26,786 nt of DNA, taken from positions 1 to 26,786 of the forward strand of contig JBHJOJ010000277.1 in NCBI GenBank assembly GCA_050329835.1, read 5' to 3'. The position numbers and the translations under genes are program-made. Below, piece after piece: positions 9,101 to 15,575 of this stretch (positions are counted from its first letter, which is position 1; each line of letters begins with the position of its first letter). Below the pieces are notes generated by a model, which saw only the letters and a program-made list of their open reading frames with translations, was not told the DNA's origin and did not search any database. The DNA comes from JANNOG01 sp050329835. GTDB lineage: Bacteria > Actinomycetota > Actinomycetes > Actinomycetales > JBBAYJ01.

Positions 9101-10932
9101 TTCTGGCGCCCGGTGGCGGGGTGCCACGTGCGTCCGGCGTCCAGCGACACCTCGACCCCGGCGACGGCGCCGGCGCTGTCGGCGGCGGTCCCCGTCACGG
9201 TGACGCGGGTGCCGTTCTGCAGCGTGGCGGGCGCCGCAGGGGCGGTCACGGTGACGGTCGGCGGCTGGGTGTCCGTCGTCGCGGTCGCCGGCACCAGTCC
9301 GGTCATCAGGGTGGCGGGCTGGGCGCCCATGTCGGCGAACAGGTTGACGGTGGCCTGCTGGATGCGGACGTCGGCGTCGGTGGCTCGGCCCGCCGACGCC
9401 CATCCGGGGCCGTCGTGGTAGTTGTCGAGGCCCCACGACCACTGGATGGTCCCGGCGGAGAAGACGAGCGCCCCGCTGGGGGCCCGGTACATCGTCGCGC
9501 TGTGGGTGGTGCGGCCCGGCGCCACCACCGTGCCGAAGTCCTGCAGCAGCTCGGGGGTGTCGGCGACGGTCGTCGACACCCGGAACAGCCCGGCCGGGCG
9601 GAACCCGTTGTCGAGGTCCTCGTTGGACTCGTACCCGATGATCGCGGAGCCGATGGAGGCGACGCCCCCCGGGGACTGCGTCGCCACGGAGGTGTTCCGC
9701 CAGAACCGCATCCGGCCGTCCTCGGCGGCCACCTGCAGCGGGAACGAGATGGAGTTCGACATGTACGCCGTGCCGGTCAGCGCGTTCTCCGGCCGGCCGG
9801 CCCCCTGGTCGGGGGTCGCGAAGCGCGGGTCCCGCCAGGTGCCCGTCCACTCCGACGACGGGTCGGTCTTGGCGTTGTCCCAGGTCTCCTTGTAGCAGAC
9901 GAGGGTCCGCAGCGCGGTGGCCGAGCCGTCGATGCTCGGCTCGTAGCGGGTCCGCCAGTACACCTCGTTGCCCGAGAAGAAGGCGAGGTGGACCCCGGCG
10001 TCCCGGGCCGCCTCGACGTTGGCCCGCTGCTGGCCCGACCAGTACTCGTCGTGGCCGACCGACAGGAAGGTCTTGTGCCGCCGCAGCAGGGACCCGTCGC
10101 GGTGGGTGTCGACGCCGCTGAGGTAGCTGACGTCGTACCCGTTGCGCTCGAGGAAACGGATCATGGGGTACTCGTTGGCGAACAGCCAGTCGCGCCCGTC
10201 CGGGACGTCGGCGCGCGTCGTGAACGGGCGGTTGTAGCTCAGCTTGAGCGCGCGGCCCTCGCCGCCGGGGTAGAAGTTCGACCCGCCGTAGCGGTTGTAG
10301 GCCTGCCAGGTGGTGTCCGACGTCTGGAAGACCAGGTCGGAGGTGGAGGCGTCGTCGCGGACGACGAACACGACGTGGCTGTCGCCGCCGGTGTCGGTGC
10401 GGACCAGCCGGGCGAGGTAGACGCCCGACAGCGCGTCGGAGGGCACCTGCCACGAGGCCGACACGCCCCAGTTGCCGCAGTCGACGAGGCGGGTGGCGGC
10501 CTCGGTGAGGCAGGCCGGCTGGTTCTGCGGCAGGGGGACGGACGGGTTCACCGTGCCGACCAGCCGGGCGCCGGAGCCGCCGTACCACCCGAGGCGGTAG
10601 ATCTCGGCGCGGTAGGCCGTCGCGTCGGTCTTGATCTTGAAGTCGACCCGCTGGCCCAGGTTCACGCTCATGCTCGTGGCGAACCCCTGGATCGAGGCGT
10701 CCCCGATCCCGTTGATGTCCCAGGTCGACGCCGGGGTGCCGGGCCGGGCGTTCTCGCACACGACGGCCGACTGGCCGGCCGGGCACGCCTGGCCGAACAC
10801 GGTGACCGCCGAGGCCGGGGCCGCGACCGACACGACGGTGCCGGCCGCGAGCGCGGCGACCAGCAGGAGGGCGGCGCGGCGCAGGGCCGCGAACCGCCGG
10901 AGCACCACGGCCGAGGGGCGTCCAGGTCCCAT
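6118..10932 (-). CDS. Giant secreted protein: DMFase-beta-like domain, DUF4082 x4, Ig-like modules
   Basis: 1604 residues. Residues 1-42 are a signal peptide with a twin-Arg-poor basic n-region, a hydrophobic core and APASA cleavage site. About 70-545 resembles the large (beta) subunit of N,N-dimethylformamidase, a family with a mononuclear iron amidohydrolase site; HDEYW (294-298) and GNEVYW (321-326) are prominent aromatic/acidic segments, but I cannot map the iron ligands. An Ig-like module follows (about 555-645). Then come four DUF4082 modules, each opening with a CPC motif (about 648, 919, 1185 and 1447), the first three followed by a Big_5-like module (RxPxxGATGV, WSFTT). There is no sortase signal or C-terminal membrane segment, so it is probably released or bound noncovalently. 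The gene lies 1 bp after the acetyltransferase stop with GAGGAC upstream. It may trim, modify or bind the polysaccharide; this is inference. Confidence 0.9.
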   Translation of the reverse strand: MGPGRPSAVVLRRFAALRRAALLLVAALAAGTVVSVAAPASAVTVFGQACPAGQSAVVCENARPGTPASTWDINGIGDASIQGFATSMSVNLGQRVDFKIKTDATAYRAEIYRLGWYGGSGARLVGTVNPSVPLPQNQPACLTEAATRLVDCGNWGVSASWQVPSDALSGVYLARLVRTDTGGDSHVVFVVRDDASTSDLVFQTSDTTWQAYNRYGGSNFYPGGEGRALKLSYNRPFTTRADVPDGRDWLFANEYPMIRFLERNGYDVSYLSGVDTHRDGSLLRRHKTFLSVGHDEYWSGQQRANVEAARDAGVHLAFFSGNEVYWRTRYEPSIDGSATALRTLVCYKETWDNAKTDPSSEWTGTWRDPRFATPDQGAGRPENALTGTAYMSNSISFPLQVAAEDGRMRFWRNTSVATQSPGGVASIGSAIIGYESNEDLDNGFRPAGLFRVSTTVADTPELLQDFGTVVAPGRTTHSATMYRAPSGALVFSAGTIQWSWGLDNYHDGPGWASAGRATDADVRIQQATVNLFADMGAQPATLMTGLVPATATTDTQPPTVTVTAPAAPATLQNGTRVTVTGTAADSAGAVAGVEVSLDAGRTWHPATGRQNWSYQGVLGGLGADGIKVRAVDDSGNLSAPTTRAITVRCPCSLLGDAQPARPPADDRSALELGVRFTPTTDGLVQGIRFYKGTGNTGTHVGTLWSTTGQVLARGTFTAETASGWQEMRFASPVAVSAGTRYVASYQAPNGGYHGDPATLYQGLARTPLAVPTPTASEPASVYGAPNTFPTQTFQATNYYVDVVFTDSASIPLLVTSRAPVPDTSSVPVDSAVVVGFSRAVTASSVQVRLTPEGGTATSLPVTLTTGADGRPVATARPAAGLQPGTRYTVAVDARDTSGAALTPTDTWSFVTSYGSLTGTCPCGLFADVVPPGGVPAQNDASPVELGVRFTPTEDGTVDGVRFLKVPGVSGSHVGTLWSAGGQRLAEATFAGETTTGWQLVRFATPVPVTAGTEYVVSYRSPGGVYPATPNGFGGSGIDRPPLRAAADSGMYTYAAGAFPGNRSTANYWVDALFRPRPPDTTPPAVTARTPDAGATGIATDVVVDATFASPVQPGTARVSVVDVATGAAVAGSLQESAADRRVSLTPSAPLAVATTYEVTVSGARSLGGTLMTPLTWRFTTLAGDRCPCTIFTGSEQPAVASTSDTAAVELGTRFTPLVDGRVTGIRFFKGTRNTGTHVGSLWSAGGTRLAQVTFTNETASGWQTAVLSSPVTVQAGTTYVVSYLAPNGGYAQTTGYFTADRTRGPLLAPGASNGVFRYGAGGGFPSSSWQGSNYFVDVVFDVSTAAPTVTARTPAAGATGVGTGTAVTATFSAPLSPSTVAMTVTAGGTPVRGTTVYPAGSLAATFQPADPLPAGATLGVTVAGVSYAGVALGGTRTWSFTTGTSPDGCPCSVFPSTATPAVAAAADTASVELGLRFTPSATGFVTGVRFFKGSGNTGTHVGSIWTAGGTRLAQVTFTGETASGWQTAYFSSPVAVTAGTTYVVSYTAPNGRYSVTYDAFTSPRTAGPLTVPSGANGVYRYGGGFPSDSYRSSNYWVDVVYRTA
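6121..8995 (-). repeat. Four degenerate coding repeats (DUF4082 plus Ig-like modules)
   Basis: Coding repeat units of about 790-815 bp make up the 3' part of the giant gene. The last two units are clearly similar at the DNA level: the stretch starting at 6351 matches that starting at 7140, an offset of 789 bp, over at least 130 bp with few substitutions. Their proteins share THVGS-W-AGGTRLAQVTFT and ETASGWQTA. The first two units are more diverged. This points to stepwise internal duplication and makes the region prone to assembly collapse or copy-number variation. Confidence 0.8.
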
Positions 10933-10933
10933 G

Positions 10934-11539
10934 TCAGTCCTCGCTCTCCGGAAGGACGGACCCGTCGCCGTCGCGCCGATGCTCCCGCCCGCACGCCGGG
11001 CAGGCCGATGAGTCCCCCAACCGCTCCCCGCACCGGCACACCCATCCCCTGACGCGGGCCGGGTTGCCGGCGACGAAGGCGTGCGCCGGGACGTCGCGGG
11101 TGACCACGGCCCCGGCCGCGACGAACGCGTGCTCGCCGATCTCGACCCCGCACACCACGACGGTCCCGGCGCCGAGCGTGGCGCCGCGGCGGACGGTCGT
11201 CGGCACGAGGGCGTCCCCGGACCGCGTGACGTGGGCGCGGGGCCGCAGGTCGTTAGTGAACACGACGCCGGGGCCCAGGAAGACGTCGTCCCCGACGGCG
11301 ACCCGGTCCCAGATCAGGACCCCGTTCTTGACCGTCACCCGGTCGCCGAGCCGGGCGCCCCCCTCGACGAAGGCGCCGTCGCAGACATTGCAGTCCCGGC
11401 CGACGACGGCGCCCTTGAGGACGTGGGCGAACGCCCAGACCCGGGTCCCCTCGCCCACCTCGTCGCTCTCGCACAGACCCGCCGGGTGGACGAACACCCC
11501 GGGCGGGGGGACCGCGCCGGGCAGGCCGCCGGGCGCCAT
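10934..11539 (-). CDS. WbpD/FdtC-like N-acetyltransferase with C-terminal zinc ribbon
   Basis: 201 residues beginning at an ATG that overlaps the sugar transferase stop (ATGA). A left-handed beta-helix of hexapeptide repeats spans about 15-165. VWAFAHVLKGAVVGRDCN, VFTNDLRPRAH and AGNPARVRGWV are features of the WbpD/WlbB/FdtC/QdtC group, which N-acetylates 3-amino nucleotide sugars with acetyl-CoA. The tail carries C168, C170, C180 and C183 as CxC plus CxxC, probably a small zinc ribbon that occurs in part of this group. It likely completes the amino sugar made by the dehydrogenase and one aminotransferase. The NeuD-like enzyme at 2060-2752 is a second, unrelated-subgroup acetyltransferase in the operon. 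Confidence 0.9.
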   Translation of the reverse strand: MAPGGLPGAVPPPGVFVHPAGLCESDEVGEGTRVWAFAHVLKGAVVGRDCNVCDGAFVEGGARLGDRVTVKNGVLIWDRVAVGDDVFLGPGVVFTNDLRPRAHVTRSGDALVPTTVRRGATLGAGTVVVCGVEIGEHAFVAAGAVVTRDVPAHAFVAGNPARVRGWVCRCGERLGDSSACPACGREHRRDGDGSVLPESED

Positions 11540-13071
11540 CAGTACGCCCCCCGGCCGCGCAGCACCGCGTCCACCGTGCGGACGAGGATCGACAGATCGA
11601 AGCCGAGCGACCAGTTCTCGACGTAGCGGACGTCGAGGCGACGGGTCTCCTCCCACGACAGGTCGGACCTGCCGTGGATCTGCCACAACCCGGTGATGCC
11701 GGGCCGGACCAGCAGGCGGCGGCGCGTGACGTCGTCGTAGGCGGCGACCTCGCGCGGCAGCGCGGGACGCGGGCCGACCAGCGACATGTCGCCGAGCACG
11801 ACGTTGACCAGCTGCGGCAGCTCGTCCAGTGAGGTCCGCCGCAGCCAGCGGCCGACCCACGTGATCCGCGGGTCCCGCCTCATCTTGAACAGCGGCCCGG
11901 CGCCCTCGTTGTGCACGTCCACGGCGGCCTGGCGGGCGTCGGCGTCGACGTGCATGCTGCGGAACTTGAGCACGGTGAACAGCCGGCCGTCCCGGCCCAC
12001 CCGGCGCTGCCGGTAGAGGGCGGGCCCGGTGCTGGTGAGGCGGATCGCGACGGCGATGCCCGCGAGGACGGGCAGCAGCGTCAGGACCGCGGCGCCGGCC
12101 ACCACCCGGTCGGCGACGTCCTTCAGTACCCGGCGGGGCCCCGAGAGCTCCGGCGCCGACAGCCGCATCACCGGGAGCCCGCACACCGAGTCCACCGACA
12201 CCCGCGGGCCGATCGCCTCGACCATGGGCGGCGCCAGGGCGAGATCGCGACCCGCCGCGTGCAGCGCGCGCTGCAGCTCCGTCACCGAGGCCAGCGACGC
12301 CGCCGCCCCGGGGGTCAGCAGGACCAGCGACGCGCCCCCCCGGTCCGCGGCCCGCACCACCGACTCGACGACCTGCTCCGGCGACCCCGGCCCGGAGACG
12401 TCGCAGGCGGCCGTCACCCGCCAGCCGTGGTATCGGTTGCGCTCGACCCGGTCGGTGAGGGCGGTCGCCTCGTCGGGACCGCCGACGACGAGCACCGGGA
12501 TCCGGACCTCCCCGGCCCGGTTCGCGCGCTGCACCCGCATCCGGACCACCCACCGCCCGGCCACGGTGAGCCCGATCCCCGTCGCGAGGGCGGCCAGCAC
12601 GACCGGCGCCTCCCGGCGGTCCAGGACCAGCCAGCCCAGCGTCGTCACGACGAGGGCCGCGCCCGCGCCCGCGATGGCCACCCGCTGCACCTCGGCCGAT
12701 CCCGCGAACAGGTAGCGCGGCTCATAGGCCCGGGCCAGGCGGAGCCCGAACAGCCAGCCGGGGACCGCGACCACCACGGCCAGCAGGCCCAGCAGGACGT
12801 CGACGCCGAGGGAGTGCCCGCGCAGGCCGCCGGCGACGAGCCCGGCACCGGCGGCCGCGAGCGCGAACGCCGCCGCGTCGCTCGCCCGCAGGGCCGCGAG
12901 GACCCGGGACACCGACGCCGCGGCGACCCCGGCGGTGGCGGCGCCGGCCGGCTCGACCCGGGGGACCGTCATCGGCACCGCGGTCGCGAGGAACGGGTCC
13001 CGGATGTCCACGGCCGTGAGGTCCGCGGCACCGAGGGCCGCGCGCCCGAGGGCGAGGCGGGGCTCGGTCAT
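11539..13071 (-). CDS. Polyprenyl-phosphate sugar-1-phosphate transferase (WbaP/CpsE type)
   Basis: 510 residues. The N-terminal half holds hydrophobic segments at about 66-82, 90-113, 131-149 and 156-175, a CoA-binding-like domain, and one more hydrophobic segment at about 322-344. The C-terminal Bac_transf domain has KFRSM (369-373), DELPQ (416-420), GDMSLVGPRP (427-436) and RPGITGLWQ (456-464), the catalytic and substrate signatures of the family. It transfers a sugar-1-phosphate from a UDP sugar to undecaprenyl phosphate and starts repeat-unit assembly in the membrane. ATG 13071 is preferred because AGGGG lies 6 bases upstream; ATGs at 13077 and 13101 are in frame, the latter without a good ribosome binding site. 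It is the first gene of the operon, facing the divergent PqqD-like gene. Confidence 0.94.
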   Translation of the reverse strand: MTEPRLALGRAALGAADLTAVDIRDPFLATAVPMTVPRVEPAGAATAGVAAASVSRVLAALRASDAAAFALAAAGAGLVAGGLRGHSLGVDVLLGLLAVVVAVPGWLFGLRLARAYEPRYLFAGSAEVQRVAIAGAGAALVVTTLGWLVLDRREAPVVLAALATGIGLTVAGRWVVRMRVQRANRAGEVRIPVLVVGGPDEATALTDRVERNRYHGWRVTAACDVSGPGSPEQVVESVVRAADRGGASLVLLTPGAAASLASVTELQRALHAAGRDLALAPPMVEAIGPRVSVDSVCGLPVMRLSAPELSGPRRVLKDVADRVVAGAAVLTLLPVLAGIAVAIRLTSTGPALYRQRRVGRDGRLFTVLKFRSMHVDADARQAAVDVHNEGAGPLFKMRRDPRITWVGRWLRRTSLDELPQLVNVVLGDMSLVGPRPALPREVAAYDDVTRRRLLVRPGITGLWQIHGRSDLSWEETRRLDVRYVENWSLGFDLSILVRTVDAVLRGRGAY

Positions 13072-13163
13072 CGGCATCCCCTCTCTCGGTGCTCCCTGCA
13101 TCCGGAGGACCGGCGAGGGTGGTACTGGGCGGTCCCGGTCGGACGGCCGGCACCTGGGACGAG

Positions 13164-13169
13164 ACGGTA
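13164..13169 (-). promoter_or_regulatory. Possible -10 box of the polysaccharide operon
   Basis: TACCGT on the minus strand fits TANNNT and lies about 95 bp upstream of the sugar transferase start. No convincing -35 is seen at 16-18 bp. It is the best -10 candidate in the 239-bp divergent intergenic region 13072-13310. Confidence 0.3.
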
Positions 13170-13201
13170 GGCACCGTCCGGAGCGGACATCCGTCGTTTC
13201 C

Positions 13202-13213
13202 GTGACACGTCAC
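13202..13213. promoter_or_regulatory. Palindrome GTGAC-AC-GTCAC, candidate operator
   Basis: A perfect 5-bp inverted repeat with a 2-bp centre, upstream of the putative operon -10 and about 100 bp upstream of the PqqD-like start. Its position between two divergent transcription units suits a regulator that controls both sides. The binding protein is unknown. Confidence 0.35.
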
Positions 13214-13298
13214 ACGGGACGGTCACGCGCCCGGGTGAGGCCGTGAAGGATCGCGACGCAGGGTGACGAATCGCCGGACCCGAGCAGGTGACGGCTCC

Positions 13299-13304
13299 TA
13301 CGAT
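13299..13304 (+). promoter_or_regulatory. -10 box TACGAT for a leaderless PqqD-like transcript
   Basis: TACGAT matches TANNNT and ends 6 bases before the GTG at 13311, which would place the transcription start on or next to the start codon. No Shine-Dalgarno sequence precedes that GTG. No good -35 is visible. Leaderless mRNAs are common in actinobacteria. Confidence 0.45.
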
Positions 13305-13310
13305 CCCCCG

Positions 13311-13631
13311 GTGCCGTACGTCCTGCGCCGGACCGCCGCGGACCTCACGACGGTCGAGATCGACGGCGAGATCAGCACGTACCACCCCGGGACGGACCGC
13401 GTGGTCCTGCTCAACGTCACGGCCAGCGACGTGTTCGCCCTGTGCGACGGCACCCTGGACGAGGACGGCATCACCGAGCTGCTGGCGGGCGCCTACCGGG
13501 CGGACCTCGCCGAGGTGGCCGCCGGGGTCCGCTCCGCGGTGACCCTGCTGACCGCCGAGGACCTCGTCCAGCGGGTGCCGGCCGAGCAGGCCGGCGGCGA
13601 CGCGGCCGAGGTGCCGGGTCCCCCGGCATGA
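13311..13631 (+). CDS. PqqD-family (RRE-like) small protein
   Basis: 106 residues from GTG 13311; an in-frame GTG at 13263 would add 16 residues but has no close ribosome binding site. Residues about 15-90 fit the PqqD fold: EIDGEISTYHP beta-strands, LLNVTASDVFALCDG, then helices ending TAEDLVQ. In PQQ, lasso peptide and radical-SAM RiPP pathways this fold binds a precursor leader peptide and presents it to an enzyme. Relatives also occur next to HprK-like kinases in polysaccharide and exosortase-linked loci (the HPr-rel-A type of gene pair). No PQQ genes are present here. The stop overlaps the kinase start (ATGA), so the two proteins probably work together. The partner peptide or protein is unknown. 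Confidence 0.82.
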   Translation: MPYVLRRTAADLTTVEIDGEISTYHPGTDRVVLLNVTASDVFALCDGTLDEDGITELLAGAYRADLAEVAAGVRSAVTLLTAEDLVQRVPAEQAGGDAAEVPGPPA

Positions 13632-14365
13632 CCGCCCTGCGCTTCTTCGGGACGCTGACGGTGTCCCTGACCGGGGAGCCCGGGGCGGTGCGGGCGCTGG
13701 CGGAGCTGTGGGCGCCGTTCGTGACGGCCGACGGAGCCGGCCCGGCCGCGGACCTGCCACGGGTGCGGGCGGACGACCAGGCGACGGCGTCGGCGGAGCT
13801 GAACCGGACGGTCGTGGCGAGGTGCCCGCACCCGGCCGTGCACAGCGGGGTGGTGGCTCTGGGCGGGGGCGCGGTCGCGCTGCCGGCGACGTCAGGGGCG
13901 GGCAAGTCGACACTGGTCACCGCCCTCTGCCGGGCCGGGGCCGGGTACCTGTCGGACGAGGCGCTGGTGCTGGCCCCGGATGGGACCGCCCTGCCGTACC
14001 CCAAGCCGGTGGCCCTGTCCGCGGAGAGCCTCGCGGCGCTCGGGTCGGCGCCTCCCGCCGGTGGCGCGGCGGGCGGCGAGCACCTGCTGCCCGCAGCGGC
14101 GGTGGGTCGAGTGGTCGGCGACCCACGGCCGGTCCGGCACGTGGTCCTCGCCCGACGCGACCCCGGGGCGGGCGAGGTGACCCTGGACGCGGTGTCCCGG
14201 CGCGACGGTCTGGCCGCGCTGCTGACGCTCGGCTTCAACCATCACCGCGATCCCGCGCGGTTCCTGAGGTCGGCCGCCGCCGCCGTCACCGGCGCCACGG
14301 TGTGGCGGCTGCGGTACGCCGACGTGCGCCGAGCGGCAGCGATCATGACCGACGTCCTCTCGTGA
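13628..14365 (+). CDS. HprK-like P-loop serine kinase-related protein
   Basis: 245 residues. The core resembles the C-terminal domain of HPr kinase/phosphorylase: VHSGVVAL (71-78, with H72), Walker A ATSGAGKST (87-95, K93), YLSDEALVL (107-115, Walker-B-like acidic pair) and PYPKPVAL (123-130). It lacks the N-terminal domain of canonical HprK, and no HPr or PTS gene is nearby. HprK-like enzymes of this size include kinases that phosphorylate lasso precursor peptides and the uncharacterised HprK-related A/B proteins of surface polymer loci. The ATG overlaps the PqqD-like stop, so translation is coupled. The phosphate acceptor is unknown; ATP binding is well supported, kinase activity is inferred. 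Confidence 0.82.
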   Translation: MTALRFFGTLTVSLTGEPGAVRALAELWAPFVTADGAGPAADLPRVRADDQATASAELNRTVVARCPHPAVHSGVVALGGGAVALPATSGAGKSTLVTALCRAGAGYLSDEALVLAPDGTALPYPKPVALSAESLAALGSAPPAGGAAGGEHLLPAAAVGRVVGDPRPVRHVVLARRDPGAGEVTLDAVSRRDGLAALLTLGFNHHRDPARFLRSAAAAVTGATVWRLRYADVRRAAAIMTDVLS

Positions 14366-14367
14366 CT

Positions 14368-14490
14368 GTGCGGCCGACGAACGCCCCGGCCGGGACGCGG
14401 GCCGACGCTATCCACGCCCTGGTCGGGTCCGCCCGAAATCGCCGGAAGATTTACAGTCCGGGCGAAACCTCCGAAGCTTCACGCTTGTAA
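14368..14490 (+). CDS. Possible 40-residue peptide after the kinase (speculative)
   Basis: A GTG 2 bp after the kinase stop opens 40 codons ending in TAA at 14488-14490. The peptide has a basic middle (SARNRRK) and a Ser/Thr-rich end (SPGETSEASRL). No ribosome binding site is obvious beyond coupling to the kinase stop, and its 3' end overlaps the conserved noncoding element at 14445-14494. It could be a substrate of the PqqD/kinase pair or simply a chance open frame; I favour chance slightly. Confidence 0.2.
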   Translation: MRPTNAPAGTRADAIHALVGSARNRRKIYSPGETSEASRL

Positions 14491-14494
14491 CCAA
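14445..14494. other. Conserved noncoding element, copy A
   Basis: Lies in the convergent gap 14366-14629. On the plus strand it reads GAAGATT, 4 bases, GTC, 2 bases, GGCGAAAC, 2 bases, CCGAA, 11 bases, GTAACCAA. The same ordered blocks recur at 15576-15630 on the same strand. The element is less GC-rich than its surroundings. Role unknown. Confidence 0.55.
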
Positions 14495-14565
14495 AGTCCC
14501 GACCGACGGGACACAGGTCCTCGCCGCATGGGCGAGTTGCCCGATTCGTCCCCTCCGACGACGAG

Positions 14566-14600
14566 GCCGGGCCGGGACCCCCGAAGGGACCCGGCCCGGC
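14566..14600 (-). terminator. Strong hairpin downstream of the LAxTG gene
   Basis: A 15-bp stem with a single A/A mismatch (arms 14566-14580 and 14586-14600) and a 5-base loop, about 30 bp past the stop of the minus-strand surface protein gene. There is no T tract, as is usual for high-GC actinobacterial terminators. It could also stop plus-strand transcripts from the kinase gene. Confidence 0.7.
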
Positions 14601-14629
14601 GTCTCCGTCTCACTGGACGGACTGGCGGC

Positions 14630-15493
14630 TCAGCCCTGGTGAGTCGCACCCCGCCCGTGGCGCTTGACGAGGATCAGTGCGGCCGCGCCGCCCACCACGA
14701 GAAGACCGGCCACACCGGCGAGGACACCGGTGCCGGACGCGCCCGTGAGGGCGAGCTCCGGGCCCTGGCTGGTGCTCGGGGGGGTGGTGGTGACGGCCAC
14801 CTCGGTCGTGCTGGGCGTCGTGGCCGTCGTGGCCGGCTCGGTCTCCGTCGGCTCCGTCGGCTCCGGCTCCGTGGGCTCGGTCGGCTCCGTGGGCTCGGTC
14901 GGCTCCGTCGTGCCGGGCTCGGTCGACGTCGGGGGCTCTGTGGTGGTGCTGGGGGTCGGCTCGTGGCACTCGGCCGCGTCCTCGTCGACGTTCACCAGCC
15001 CGCCCGCCAGGAAGCGGGTGCCGTGTCCTGCGGGGTACGTGACGCGAGTGATCCGCTCACCGGGCGTGTAGAGGTCGATCTGGAAGTCCTCGCAGTCCGG
15101 GAGCGGGCCGGCCGTCACGGCGAGCGCCCCGGCAGCACCGGGTTCGGTGCCGGCGACCACCGTGACGTCCTGGTGGCCGATGAGGTCCTGGGGGGCGGCA
15201 CTGGCGTTCCACCCGTTCCCGTCCCAGGTCTCGGGCACCGAGTACCAGCTGAGGTTGAGGACGACGTCCTCGCAGAGGGGGGCCTCGCCCCGGAGCGTCA
15301 CGGTGAAGTCGCCCGGCGACTCCGCGCCTCCCCACGTGGCGCTGAACGTCGCCTCGGCGGCGGGGATGCAGTCGCCGGACGGCGACCCCTCGGTGGGGGA
15401 CGGCGGGGTGGCGGCGGCGGGGGCGACGGCGCCGGCGAAGCCGGCGGCGAGCGCGGCCGCGCTCAACAGGACGGTGGTGAATGCCTTGCGCAC
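14630..15493 (-). CDS. Sortase-anchored (LALTG) surface protein of unknown family
   Basis: 287 residues from GTG 15493, chosen because GAGAGG lies 9 bases upstream and it puts the signal peptide at the N-terminus (1-29, ending APAAA). Residues about 40-172 form a globular, probably beta-rich domain with cysteines at 42, 74, 134 and 176 that may pair; I do not recognise the family. A stalk follows with Thr-Glu-Pro repeats (about 180-245). The C-terminus has LALTG (247-251), a hydrophobic segment and the basic KRHGRG tail, a cell-wall sorting signal of the LAxTG form used by class E sortases. No sortase gene is in the window. It is a single-gene unit with its own upstream region and a terminator hairpin. 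Function unknown: adhesion or wall display is inferred. Confidence 0.87.
   Translation of the reverse strand: MRKAFTTVLLSAAALAAGFAGAVAPAAATPPSPTEGSPSGDCIPAAEATFSATWGGAESPGDFTVTLRGEAPLCEDVVLNLSWYSVPETWDGNGWNASAAPQDLIGHQDVTVVAGTEPGAAGALAVTAGPLPDCEDFQIDLYTPGERITRVTYPAGHGTRFLAGGLVNVDEDAAECHEPTPSTTTEPPTSTEPGTTEPTEPTEPTEPTEPEPTEPTETEPATTATTPSTTEVAVTTTPPSTSQGPELALTGASGTGVLAGVAGLLVVGGAAALILVKRHGRGATHQG
14838..14912 (-). repeat. Short tandem repeat encoding Thr-Glu-Pro stalk
   Basis: Consecutive near-identical 9-bp units (GGCTCGGTC/GGCTCCGTG on the plus strand) encode TEP repeats in the surface-protein stalk. Such tracts can change length by slippage. Confidence 0.7.
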
Positions 15494-15575
15494 AGTGACG
15501 GACCTCTCGGCTGCTCCGGTGTCGGGACCACCGGGTCGGGCCGCAGCGGTGGCCACCCGTGGTCGGGAATCGGCC

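Noticed and set aside
4901..10786. A 1961-codon continuous minus-strand frame that would fuse the dehydrogenase to a long N-terminal extension
   Set aside because: The extension reads the giant secreted-protein gene in the wrong frame. A strong AGGAGG and ATG at 5989 mark the true dehydrogenase start.
13311..14365. Lasso peptide or PQQ biosynthesis cluster
   Set aside because: No transglutaminase-like B2, asparagine-synthetase-like C, PqqA/C/E or clear precursor peptide lies beside the PqqD-like and HprK-like genes.
14430..14520. c-di-AMP or c-di-GMP riboswitch
   Set aside because: The region is AT-richer and structured-looking, but I could not find the core motifs of either class, and no plus-strand gene follows it.
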